NCBI GenBank assembly: GCA_024644465.1 | Contig: JAHEKY010000011.1 | Span: 5,105 to 48,071 of the forward strand | Source of the DNA: Ilumatobacteraceae bacterium | GTDB lineage: Bacteria > Actinomycetota > Acidimicrobiia > Acidimicrobiales > Ilumatobacteraceae | Length of the DNA stretch: 42,967 bases | Reading direction: 5' to 3' | Shown here: in pieces, positions 7,255 through 14,689 of the stretch | Position numbering within the stretch: the stretch's first letter is position 1 | How the letters are laid out: each line of letters begins with the position of its first letter | The notes under the pieces: model-generated | What the model was told of the DNA's origin: nothing | Databases searched by the model: none | The model's input: the letters and a program-made list of their open reading frames with translations, nothing else | Position numbers and translations under genes: made by a program

Positions 7255-7409
7255 CCGGCGCCCCCGCCGTTCTGTGGACGTTGTGATGCGGATTCCGCAA
7301 CGATCCGTCCACAGAACCGAGGGGCGGTACCACGACCGGCGCCCCCGCCGTTCTGTGGACGTTGTGATGCGGATTCCGCAACGATCCGACCACGGACCCG
7401 AGGGGGCGG
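7255..7409. repeat. tandem pair of REP-like palindromic elements, period 81 bp (copies 2 and 3)
   Basis: Two direct repeats begin ccggcgcccccgccgttctg at 7255 and 7336. Each carries a 49-bp palindrome (7269-7317 and 7350-7398). In copy 2 the outer 12-bp arms gttctgtggacg and cgtccacagaac are perfectly complementary, and the inner hairpin is tgcgga-t-tccgca. Copy 3 keeps the inner hairpin but has three mismatches in the outer stem. The pair fills most of the 227-bp gap between the divergent M24 and gamma-glutamyltransferase-family genes. Confidence 0.85.
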
Positions 7410-7435
7410 GCGGGGCCCGGCGCCCTGCAACGTCC

Positions 7436-7441
7436 TATGGT
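7436..7441 (+). promoter_or_regulatory. -10 box that favours the 7449 start of the GGT-family gene
   Basis: TATGGT lies 7 nt before the ATG at 7449. The competing ATG at 7437 is inside this box, which argues for 7449. Confidence 0.5.
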
Positions 7442-7448
7442 CGCGCCG

Positions 7449-9050
7449 ATGAGCGCCGCCAACCCTCCACGCAGTTCGGTCCGGGCCCCGTGCCACCTCG
7501 TGGCGACGGCGGACCACCTGGCGACCACGGCCGGCAACGAGATGTTCGCCCGGGGCGGCAACGCGGTCGACGCCGCGATCGCGTCAAACGCCGCGATCGC
7601 CGTGACCGGCCCGCACCTCTGCGGGATGGGTGGCGACCTGTTCGCCCTCGTCCACGTGGAGGGGTCCGACGGCGGTGAGGTTCACGCGCTGAACGCGGCC
7701 GGCCGCGCCGGGTCGGGCGCCGACGCCGAGGCGATGCGCGCCGAAGGTCTGACGGAGATGCCGTTCCGGCTCGACATCCGCTCGGTGACCGTTCCCGGTT
7801 GCGTCGACGGATGGCTGGCACTGCACGAGCGCTTCGGTTCGCTCTCGCTGGACGTGGTGCTGGCACCCGCGCACCGTCTTGCCGCCGACGGCTTCCCATG
7901 CAGCCCCCTCCTCGCCGGCCTGGCGGACCGGCTCGACGCCGTCAGCCGCGCCAACCTCGCCGAACTGACCGAGCAGGCAACAACCACCGGCGCGCTGGTC
8001 CGCCGGCCCGGCACCGCCCAGGCCCTCGACGGCATCGCGCACAGCGGTCGCGACAGCTTCTACGGCGGTGAGTTCGGGGCGGGGCTGATCGAGTTGGGCG
8101 GCGGGTTGTTCAACGCGGGCGACCTCGCGACCTCGCAGGCGAATTGGGAATCGCCGCTGAGCGCCGACGCGTTCGGTGTGACGCTCCACACGATCGGGCC
8201 GAGCACGCAGGGCTACCTCGTGCTCGGTGCGAGCCGCCTCGCGGCGCAACTGCCGCTGCCGGTCGATCCCGGCGACGAGCGCTGGGCGCACCTGCTGATC
8301 GAGGCCGCGATCGCGGCGGGCCACGACCGACCGAAGGTGCTGCATGAACACGCCGACGGCGATGCGCTGATCGAGATGATCGACGGCCGGCTGGACCAGA
8401 TCGACACCGAACGGGCGAGCGAGCGGTGGGCGCCCGACCGTGACGGCGACACCACCTATCTCTGTACGGCAGGGCGCGGCGGTGACGGCCGGATGATGGG
8501 TGTGTCGCTGATCCAGTCGAACGCGTCGGGGCTCGGCAGCCACCTCGTCGAGCCGCGCACCGGGATCAACCTCCACAACCGCGGGATGGGCTTCAGTCTC
8601 GAGGCCGGTCACCCCGCGGAGTTCGGGCCCGGTCGCCGCCCCCCGCACACCCTCGCGCCCGCGGTCGCCACTCGCGGCGGCGACCTCGTCGGCGTGTTCG
8701 GCACCATGGGCGGCGACGCCCAGCCGCAGATCCTGCTGCAACTGGCGGCGCGGCTCTTCCATCACGGCCAGTCCCCCGCGGCGGCCGTCAATGCCGGACG
8801 TTGGGCGCTGAAGGGCCCGGAGACCGGCTTCGACACCTGGCAGGCACCGGACGGTCCGCACGTCGCGATCGAGGGTCACGCCCCCGACGGGTGGGTCGAA
8901 GCGCTCGCGGCTCGCGGCCACCGCACCGCACGCGATGCCGCGTGGAGTTCCGGCTTCGGCCACGCCCACGCGATCGTCGTCGAGGACAACGGAACACTGG
9001 CGGGTGCGGCCGACCCGCGCACGGTGGTCGGCAGCTGCGCGGGTGCGTGA
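7449..9050 (+). CDS. gamma-glutamyltransferase-family Ntn-hydrolase (non-secreted, YwrD/HpxW-like)
   Basis: A 533-residue Ntn-hydrolase proenzyme. The large-subunit signature is LATTAGNEMFARGGNAVDAAIASNAAIAV with CGMGGDLFALVH. The autoprocessing and nucleophile Thr is the first Thr of DTTYLC, about residue 335, and small-subunit motifs include PPHTLAPAVATRGG and FGTMGGDAQPQ. Classical secreted GGTs cleave glutathione, but this protein starts directly at the mature fold with no signal peptide. That places it with cytoplasmic relatives such as YwrD, or HpxW, an oxamate amidohydrolase of purine catabolism. The substrate is therefore open. An ATG at 7437 would add four residues. The stop is 11 bp from that of the convergent monooxygenase gene. 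Confidence 0.9.
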   Translation: MSAANPPRSSVRAPCHLVATADHLATTAGNEMFARGGNAVDAAIASNAAIAVTGPHLCGMGGDLFALVHVEGSDGGEVHALNAAGRAGSGADAEAMRAEGLTEMPFRLDIRSVTVPGCVDGWLALHERFGSLSLDVVLAPAHRLAADGFPCSPLLAGLADRLDAVSRANLAELTEQATTTGALVRRPGTAQALDGIAHSGRDSFYGGEFGAGLIELGGGLFNAGDLATSQANWESPLSADAFGVTLHTIGPSTQGYLVLGASRLAAQLPLPVDPGDERWAHLLIEAAIAAGHDRPKVLHEHADGDALIEMIDGRLDQIDTERASERWAPDRDGDTTYLCTAGRGGDGRMMGVSLIQSNASGLGSHLVEPRTGINLHNRGMGFSLEAGHPAEFGPGRRPPHTLAPAVATRGGDLVGVFGTMGGDAQPQILLQLAARLFHHGQSPAAAVNAGRWALKGPETGFDTWQAPDGPHVAIEGHAPDGWVEALAARGHRTARDAAWSSGFGHAHAIVVEDNGTLAGAADPRTVVGSCAGA

Positions 9051-9061
9051 GGGGCCGGCGA

Positions 9062-10258
9062 CTAGCGCAGGAGCGGCACGACTTCTTCGATGAACCGCGC
9101 CATCTGCTCGTCGGCCTTCTTGTACGGGTCGCCGAGGAGATGCGGGAAGATCGTCAGGTTCTCGAACCCGAGCAGGTCCTTGAGGAACTGCACCTCGGCC
9201 GCGACGTCCGCCGGAGTGCCGAGCAGGATCGTCTTGTTCTCGATCGACTCGTCGAGCGTCGGGATCAAGCCGGGTGGCGACGGCTTGCCGTCGGGGCCCA
9301 TGTACCCGCGGCTCCAGCCGTACGGTCCGAGGAACTTCCAGAACTCGTCGTGGCCGGGCAGTGCCGTGGCGCGCGCCTCCTCCATCGTGTCCTCGATCCG
9401 CACGGACACGACGAGCATCCGCTTCTCGTGCGGCGCCAACTCGTGGCCGTCGTGGTGGGCGGCGTACGTCTCGCCGTACTTCTCCCAGAATCGCTTGATG
9501 AACGAGTAGTGCTGGTTCCAGAACACCGCGCCGTGCCCGACGACCGGCACGTAGTCGAGCGTCGGCGGTGACGTGACCGCCTGCCAGATCTCGTACGGGT
9601 ACAACGGCCGAGGCACGAGCGTGAGGTGCTGCACGGTCGACCCGCGGTCGGGGATGCCGGGCAGCGGGACCTGGAAGTGCGTGCCGCTGAACGAGAACGT
9701 CTCGTTGTCGAGCGCCCGCCGCACGATCTCCATCGACTCCTCGAAGATCTCGCGGTTGAAGACGTCGGCCGCGGCTTGATCGGGGTTGTCCTGCGAGCCG
9801 ATCGACACGCCCTTGTCGTTGAGGTGCAGCACCTCGCGCGGCACCGTGCCGCGTCCGACGCCGAGGATCGCGCGTCCACCGGACAGGTTGTGCAGCGTCG
9901 AGAAGTCCTCCGCGAGCCGCATCGGGTTCCACTGCGGCACGACGTTGAACATCGCACCGAGGCGCAGCGTTGTCGTCTGCGCGGCGATCCACGTCGAGAT
10001 CATCATCCCGTTCGGGATCACTTCGTAGCCCTCGTACTGGAAGTGGTGCTCGGTCGTCCAGAACGAGTCGTACCCGAGCCGCTCGGCCTCCCGCGCCGAG
10101 TTGACATACTCGAGTGTCGCCTTCCAGCACTCCTCGTTCGAGTACCGGCGGTCCATCGGGTTGGGCAGGCCCGCACCGGCGTCGTCCATCTCGACGCCGC
10201 CGAAGAAGAATGCGCCCAGGTTCAGCGGTGACGTTGCACGATCGTTGCTGTCGGCCAT
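9062..10258 (-). CDS. LLM-class (luciferase-like) flavin-dependent monooxygenase
   Basis: A 398-residue TIM-barrel oxidoreductase of the bacterial luciferase superfamily, using reduced FMN (or F420 in some relatives). Typical features are LGYDSFWTTEHHF near the N-terminus, IAAQTTTLRLGAMFNVVPQWNPMRLAEDFSTLHNLSGGRAILGVGRG, and a C-terminal GTPADVAAEVQFLKDLLGFENLTIFPHLLG. The start at 10258 (MADSND) is chosen over an in-frame upstream ATG at 10279 because the latter would overlap the divergent amidohydrolase start at 10278. No clean TANNNT box precedes this gene. Divergence from the N-heterocycle amidohydrolase with 19 bp between starts hints at a shared role, but the substrate cannot be read from the sequence. 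Confidence 0.9.
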   Translation of the reverse strand: MADSNDRATSPLNLGAFFFGGVEMDDAGAGLPNPMDRRYSNEECWKATLEYVNSAREAERLGYDSFWTTEHHFQYEGYEVIPNGMMISTWIAAQTTTLRLGAMFNVVPQWNPMRLAEDFSTLHNLSGGRAILGVGRGTVPREVLHLNDKGVSIGSQDNPDQAAADVFNREIFEESMEIVRRALDNETFSFSGTHFQVPLPGIPDRGSTVQHLTLVPRPLYPYEIWQAVTSPPTLDYVPVVGHGAVFWNQHYSFIKRFWEKYGETYAAHHDGHELAPHEKRMLVVSVRIEDTMEEARATALPGHDEFWKFLGPYGWSRGYMGPDGKPSPPGLIPTLDESIENKTILLGTPADVAAEVQFLKDLLGFENLTIFPHLLGDPYKKADEQMARFIEEVVPLLR

Positions 10259-10264
10259 GGCGTC

Positions 10265-10270
10265 TATGTT
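10265..10270 (+). promoter_or_regulatory. -10 box, leaderless promoter of amidohydrolase/ABC operon
   Basis: TATGTT lies 7 nt before the ATG at 10278 in the context CTATGTTCGC. It would drive the four-gene operon through 14529. Confidence 0.5.
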
Positions 10271-10277
10271 CGCGCAC

Positions 10278-11483
10278 ATGACGTCCGTGCTCCTGCAGGG
10301 AGCGCTCACCTACGACCCGGCCACCGACGAGGCGCCGCGCCGTCGCGACGTCCGGATCGTCGACGGGGTGATCCGCGAGGTCGGCCCGCTACCGACGGGC
10401 GACAGCGACGACGTCACCGATCTCGACGGTTACGTGCTGCTACCCGCGGCGGTCGAGCCGCATGCCCACCTCGACAAGGCGTTCCTCGCCGAGCGGATCG
10501 AGAACCCGACCGGCGACCTGATGGGAGCGATCCTGGCGATGCGGGAGAACCGCCATCTGCTGTCGGTCGTCGAGACCGTCGAGCGGGCCGAGCGGGCCGC
10601 GCGGCTGATGGCGGCGAACGGCTACCGGGCGGTCCGGACGCACGCCGACACGACGATCGAGCACGGGCTGCACAGCATCGAAGCGCTCGTCGAGGTGAAG
10701 CGGCGCGTGGCGGATGTCATCGATGTCGAGATCGTCGCGCTGTGCGGCTGGCCCGTGCTGGGGCCTGCGAACGCTCCGCAGCGCCAGTTGCTCGTCGACG
10801 CGCTGCAGGCCGGTGCCGACCTCGTCGGCGGGTGCCCGCACCTCGAGGACGGCGATTCGCGCGGCGCCACCGAGTTCCTGCTACAGACCGCGACCGATCA
10901 CGGCGTCGGTGTCGACCTGCACACCGACGAGACGCTCGACCCCGGCGCGTGCGGACTCGCCGAACTCGCCGAGCTTGTTGCGTCCGGCTTCGAGCACCCG
11001 GTGACCGCCAGCCACTGCGTCAGTCTCGGGATGCAGCCCGAGGCGGTCCAGCGGGCGACGGCCGAGGCGGTTGCCGCGGCGGGCATCGGTGTCGTCGCAC
11101 TGCCGCACACGAACCTGTTCCTCCAGGGTCGCGGCCGGGTGCCGATGCCGCGCGGGCTCACCGCGGTCGACGCACTTCGACGCGCCGGAGTCGCGGTCGC
11201 TGCCGGCGCAGACAACCTCCAGGACCCGTTCAACCCGGTGGGCCGGGCGTGCCCGTTCGAGACCGCCGGGTTGATGATCATCGCCGCCCACCTGTTGCCG
11301 GCCGAAGCGTGGGCATCGGTCAGCTCGGTCGCCGGGGCGGTCGTCGGCGCCGCGCCCCGCTCGATCGCCGCCGGCTCACCGGCGGACCTGCTCGCGGTGC
11401 GGGCGGCTACGCTCCGGGAGGCAATCGCGTTCGGCCCGGTCGATCGCATCGTGTGGCGCGACGGCACGCGCGTCGCCGAATGA
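10278..11483 (+). CDS. cytosine deaminase-like amidohydrolase (CodA/AtzC type)
   Basis: A 401-residue amidohydrolase of the cytosine deaminase family, which removes amino groups from N-heterocycles using one divalent metal. Catalytic residues are H62 and H64 (EPHAHLDKAF), H215 and E218 (DLHTDETLD), H246 (TASHC) and D312 (GADNLQDPF). These lie within one residue of E. coli CodA numbering (H61, H63, H214, E217, H246, D313). The next residue is Asn313, where CodA has Asp314 contacting the ring, so the substrate is probably not plain cytosine. Creatinine-, isoguanine- or triazine-like rings are possible. The start follows a TATGTT box. The gene is 7 bp upstream of an ABC ATPase gene, so the substrate is probably imported by that transporter. 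Confidence 0.9.
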   Translation: MTSVLLQGALTYDPATDEAPRRRDVRIVDGVIREVGPLPTGDSDDVTDLDGYVLLPAAVEPHAHLDKAFLAERIENPTGDLMGAILAMRENRHLLSVVETVERAERAARLMAANGYRAVRTHADTTIEHGLHSIEALVEVKRRVADVIDVEIVALCGWPVLGPANAPQRQLLVDALQAGADLVGGCPHLEDGDSRGATEFLLQTATDHGVGVDLHTDETLDPGACGLAELAELVASGFEHPVTASHCVSLGMQPEAVQRATAEAVAAAGIGVVALPHTNLFLQGRGRVPMPRGLTAVDALRRAGVAVAAGADNLQDPFNPVGRACPFETAGLMIIAAHLLPAEAWASVSSVAGAVVGAAPRSIAAGSPADLLAVRAATLREAIAFGPVDRIVWRDGTRVAE

Positions 11484-11490
11484 CAGCCAC

Positions 11491-12306
11491 ATGACACCAG
11501 CCAGCGACATGTCAGGAGACCAGCCGTTGCCCGTAGACGCCAGCGCCGCACCCGACACCGGCGCAGCACCGGTCGGCCACGCGCTCGAGTTCTCGAACCT
11601 GTCGATGGTCTTCCCCGACGGGACGCACGCCCTCGACGACATCTCGCTCAGCGTCGACCGCGGCGAGTTCGTCACGCTCGTCGGCCCGTCCGGCTGCGGC
11701 AAGTCGACGCTGCTGCGCATCGCGTCCGGTCTCGAACACCACACCGCCGGCGAGTGCCGCGTCGACCGCGACTCGATCGGCTACGTCTTCCAGGACGCAA
11801 CGCTGTTCCCGTGGCGCACCGTCCGCCGCAACGTCGAGCTGATCGCCGAACTGCACGGCGTCGACGCCAAGTCGATGGCCCCGAAGGTCGACGAGTCGCT
11901 CGAACTCGTCGGGTTGAAGGAACACGAGACGAAGTATCCCAAGCAGTTGTCGGGCGGGATGAAGATGCGGGCCTCGCTCGCCCGGTCGCTCGTGCTCCAG
12001 CCGGACGTGTTCCTGTTCGACGAACCGTTCGGGGCCCTCGACGAGATCAGCCGCGAGCGGCTGAACGACGAGCTCCTCGCATTGTTCAAGGCGAAGGACT
12101 TCGCCGGGCTGTTCATCACGCACTCGATCGCCGAGGCGGTGTTCCTGTCGACACGGGTGCTCGTCATGTCGGCGCGCCCCGGCCGCATCATCGCCGACTA
12201 CGACGTGCCGTTCGCGTACCCGCGTGAGCACGACATCCGCTACGACGCGGCGTTCGCCGAGCTGAGCGGCAAGATCTCCCACGACCTCCGGGGTGCGCAC
12301 GAATGA
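11491..12306 (+). CDS. ABC transporter ATP-binding protein (NitT/TauT/SsuB-like)
   Basis: A 271-residue ATPase with a 30-residue non-conserved N-terminal extension. It has Walker A GPSGCGKST (66-74), Q-loop VFQDATLFPW, signature LSGGMKMRASLARS, Walker B VFLFDEPFGALDE and H-loop THSIAEA. The Q-loop wording and the SIAEAVFLSTRVLVMS tail are typical of nitrate/sulfonate/taurine/HMP-type importers. It sits at the inner face of the membrane with the next gene's permease. Its TGA overlaps the permease ATG (ATGA), so the two are translationally coupled. An ATG at 11509 is an alternative start. Confidence 0.93.
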   Translation: MTPASDMSGDQPLPVDASAAPDTGAAPVGHALEFSNLSMVFPDGTHALDDISLSVDRGEFVTLVGPSGCGKSTLLRIASGLEHHTAGECRVDRDSIGYVFQDATLFPWRTVRRNVELIAELHGVDAKSMAPKVDESLELVGLKEHETKYPKQLSGGMKMRASLARSLVLQPDVFLFDEPFGALDEISRERLNDELLALFKAKDFAGLFITHSIAEAVFLSTRVLVMSARPGRIIADYDVPFAYPREHDIRYDAAFAELSGKISHDLRGAHE

Positions 12307-13211
12307 GCGTGTTCGACGAGTCCGGTGCCGTTGCCCACGTCAGTCCCGGTCGCTCGACCGATGTCGCCGTCGTGCCCCCGGTTGGGCCCCCCGGCGAGGG
12401 GATGCGCCGATTCGTCGGCCCCGGTGTCGTCTTCGCGCTGTTCGTCGGCTTCTGGTACTTCACGCACCACGTGCTGATGTCCGACGCCCGCAAGTTCCTC
12501 GTGCCCCCGCCGCACCACGTGCTCAACGATGCGTTCTTCACCTGGGACATCCCCCGCGGCACCGGCGGATCGCGCACCGGCGGCGGGCTCAGCCGCAATC
12601 TCGAAGGCCTGTGGTCGTCCACCCAGGTCGCCGCGCTGGGGCTGCTGATCGCGATTCTGATCGGTTTGGCCCTGGCGACCGCGATGAGCCAGGCGAAGTG
12701 GGTCGAGAACGCGTTCTACCCGTTCCTCGTCGCGCTGCAGGCGATGCCGATCCTCGCGTTCGTGCCGCTGATCGGGGCGCTGTTCGGCTTCGACTTCTGG
12801 TCGCGGGTGCTCGTGTGCATCATGATCGCGCTGTTCCCGATCGTGGCGAACACGCTGTTCGGGCTGATCTCGGTCGAACGGGGCTATCACGAGCTGATGA
12901 ACCTGCACGGCGCGTCACGGTGGACGAAGCTGCGCAAGCTCCAGTACCCCGCCGCGATGCCGTCGATCTTCACCGGGCTGCAGATCTCCGCGGGGCTGTC
13001 GGTCGTCGGCGCGGTCGTCGGCGACTTCTTCTTTCGCCAGGGAGAACCGGGCATCGGCCGCCTGATCAACACGTATCAGAACTCGAACGAGACCGAGCAG
13101 ATGTACGGCGCCGTGATCATGTCGGCACTGCTCGGTATTGCGGTCTTCCTGGGGTTCGGCATCCTCGGCCGGCGTGTCGTCAGCCACTGGCACGAGACCC
13201 GCAACGCCTGA
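12303..13211 (+). CDS. ABC transporter permease (BPD_transp_1, SsuC/ThiX-like)
   Basis: A 302-residue membrane protein with a hydrophilic N-terminus of about 35 residues and six probable TM helices. The cytoplasmic EAA loop reads ELMNLHGASRWTKLRKLQYPAAMPSIFTGL, the ATPase docking site. SVVGAVVGDFFFRQGEPGIGRLI near the C-terminus is typical of the NitT/TauT permease family. It would form a homodimer with the preceding ATPase. The substrate-binding lipoprotein follows after 115 bp. Confidence 0.92.
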   Translation: MSVFDESGAVAHVSPGRSTDVAVVPPVGPPGEGMRRFVGPGVVFALFVGFWYFTHHVLMSDARKFLVPPPHHVLNDAFFTWDIPRGTGGSRTGGGLSRNLEGLWSSTQVAALGLLIAILIGLALATAMSQAKWVENAFYPFLVALQAMPILAFVPLIGALFGFDFWSRVLVCIMIALFPIVANTLFGLISVERGYHELMNLHGASRWTKLRKLQYPAAMPSIFTGLQISAGLSVVGAVVGDFFFRQGEPGIGRLINTYQNSNETEQMYGAVIMSALLGIAVFLGFGILGRRVVSHWHETRNA

Positions 13212-13257
13212 AACACGATGTTCACGTACGCGTCGCGGCGAACCGACGGGATTCCTC

Positions 13258-13263
13258 TAGTGT
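13258..13263 (+). promoter_or_regulatory. candidate internal promoter -10 (TAGTGT) before the NMT1 lipoprotein
   Basis: TAGTGT is 63 nt before the ATG, giving a leader of about 55 nt that contains the purine-rich gggggag ribosome site. The same tctagtgt string precedes the other transporter lipoprotein at 23838-23845. No convincing -35 is visible. Confidence 0.35.
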
Positions 13264-13326
13264 TTCGCGCGCCGGCGTGAACGCACCGGCCAATCACCAA
13301 CGACTCCAGGGGGAGACACCACTCTC

Positions 13327-14529
13327 ATGCGACGCACTCGCTTGACACACCTGGCCGCGCTCGGCGCCGCCACCGCACTCACGCTGGCCGCATGCGGCAG
13401 CGACGACGAGACCCCGGCCGCCACCGACGCTCCGGCGGCGACCGACGCTCCGGCGGCGACCGACGCTCCGGCGGCAACCGATCCGGCCGGTGGCGCCGTC
13501 GACCTCTCAGGCGTCTGCCCCGAGACGATCGTGATCCAGACCGACTGGTTCCCGGAGGCGGAGCACGGAGCGCTGTATCAAATGATCGGCGACGGCGCCT
13601 CGATCGACTCCGACAAGAAGACGGTCACCGGTCCGCTCGTGACGAGCGACGGCCCGACCGGCGTGAACCTCGAGGTCCGCACGGGTGGCCCGGCGATCGG
13701 CTTCCAGCAGGTCGTGCCCACGATGGCCGCCGACACGAACATCACGTTCGGCTACGTGCTCACCGACGAGGCGATCGAGAACTACCCGGACAATCCGACG
13801 ACCGCGTTCGTCGCACCGTTGGAGATCAACCCGCAGATCATCATGTGGGACCCGGCCACGTACCCGGACGTCGCGACGATCGCGGATCTGAAGACCGCCG
13901 ACGACGGCAACGGCGTGACGATCCGCTACTTCGAGAGCGGCGCCTACATGCAGTTCCTGCTCAGTGACGGCCAGGTCGACGACAGCCAACTCGACGGCAG
14001 CTACGACGGTGGCCCGGCGGTCTTCATCGCCGAGGGCGGCAAGATCGCCCAGCAGGGCTTCGCGTCCGCAGAGCCGTACAACTACGAGAACGTGTTCGAG
14101 GACTGGGCCAAGCCGGTCGCGTTCGAGCTGATCCACGACGCGGGATGGCAGACCTACGCCGCACCGCTCGCCGTGCTCGACTCGAAGAAGGCCGAGCTGA
14201 CCGACTGCATGCGGGCGTTCACGCCGATCGTGCAGCAGGCGGTCGTCGACTACGTGGCGAACCCCGGCCCTGCGAACGAACTGATCGTCGAGGCGGTCAA
14301 TGCGTACAACGACTTCTGGGTGTACGACACAGCGCTCGGCCAGTGGTCGGTCGACCAACAGGTGTCGCTCGGCCTCGTCGGCAACGGCCCCGACGACATC
14401 GTCGGCAACTTCGACGAGGATCGCCTCGCCGGCTTCATCGAGGTCGCCGCACCGGTTTTCGGTGTCGACGGCCTGACGCCGGCCGATCTGATGACGAACG
14501 AGTTCATCGATCCCAGCATCGGTTTGTGA
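13327..14529 (+). CDS. NMT1-type ABC transporter substrate-binding lipoprotein
   Basis: A 400-residue exported lipoprotein: basic MRRTR, hydrophobic core, then lipobox LTLAACGS with the lipidated Cys near residue 22. Next comes a PAATDA linker repeated four times, then a periplasmic-binding fold starting CPETIVIQTDWFPEAEHGALYQMIG. The DWFPEAEHG wording resembles the NMT1/ThiY-RibY group that binds pyrimidine-like or flavin-like rings, and fits an operon headed by a CodA-like deaminase. Four cysteines beyond the lipobox are not expected, and I count only two (VCPET, DCMRA), which might pair. A strong ribosome site (gggggag) lies 10-12 nt before the ATG. The gene ends the operon and faces the convergent creatininase-family gene across a hairpin array. 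Confidence 0.9.
   Translation: MRRTRLTHLAALGAATALTLAACGSDDETPAATDAPAATDAPAATDAPAATDPAGGAVDLSGVCPETIVIQTDWFPEAEHGALYQMIGDGASIDSDKKTVTGPLVTSDGPTGVNLEVRTGGPAIGFQQVVPTMAADTNITFGYVLTDEAIENYPDNPTTAFVAPLEINPQIIMWDPATYPDVATIADLKTADDGNGVTIRYFESGAYMQFLLSDGQVDDSQLDGSYDGGPAVFIAEGGKIAQQGFASAEPYNYENVFEDWAKPVAFELIHDAGWQTYAAPLAVLDSKKAELTDCMRAFTPIVQQAVVDYVANPGPANELIVEAVNAYNDFWVYDTALGQWSVDQQVSLGLVGNGPDDIVGNFDEDRLAGFIEVAAPVFGVDGLTPADLMTNEFIDPSIGL
13414..13482 (+). repeat. 18-bp coding minisatellite (PAATDA linker)
   Basis: Four in-frame units begin at 13414, 13432, 13450 and 13468. Units 2 and 3 (ccggcggcgaccgacgct) are identical. The repeat encodes a flexible linker between the lipid anchor and the binding domain, and slippage would change its length by six residues. 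Confidence 0.85.
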
Positions 14530-14543
14530 TCCGTCGCCGGGCT

Positions 14544-14667
14544 GCGACGGGCTTCAGACCTGCGGTCTGGCCCGTCGCCGTCCGGCCCCGGGGCGGCTTC
14601 GCCGCCTCAGCGCCTCCGGCGCTGTCCCAAAGTCCTCGGGCTGACGCCCGAGCGGTCGCCTACGGCG
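14544..14667. terminator. array of five adjacent short hairpins between convergent genes
   Basis: The hairpins are: 14544-14578 (gcgacgggc/gcccgtcgc, inner agacc/ggtct); 14592-14606 (ggcggc-ttc-gccgcc); 14608-14624 (cagcgcc-tcc-ggcgctg); 14635-14652 (ctcgggc/gcccgag, 4-nt loop); 14657-14667 (cgcc-tac-ggcg). The array fills most of the 160-bp gap between two converging stop codons and probably acts as a bidirectional terminator. It may instead be a mobile palindromic repeat. Confidence 0.65.
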
Positions 14668-14689
14668 CCCGAAGGGAGCACGCAACCCG

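Noticed and set aside
7255-7409. CRISPR-like tandem repeats
   Set aside because: Only two units with an 81-bp period, both palindromic throughout, with no variable spacer of fixed size and no cas genes.
7584-10277. 897-codon open frame on the minus strand
   Set aside because: It is the antisense shadow of the gamma-glutamyltransferase-family gene and an out-of-frame shadow of the monooxygenase gene. Its product is arginine-rich and shows no domain.
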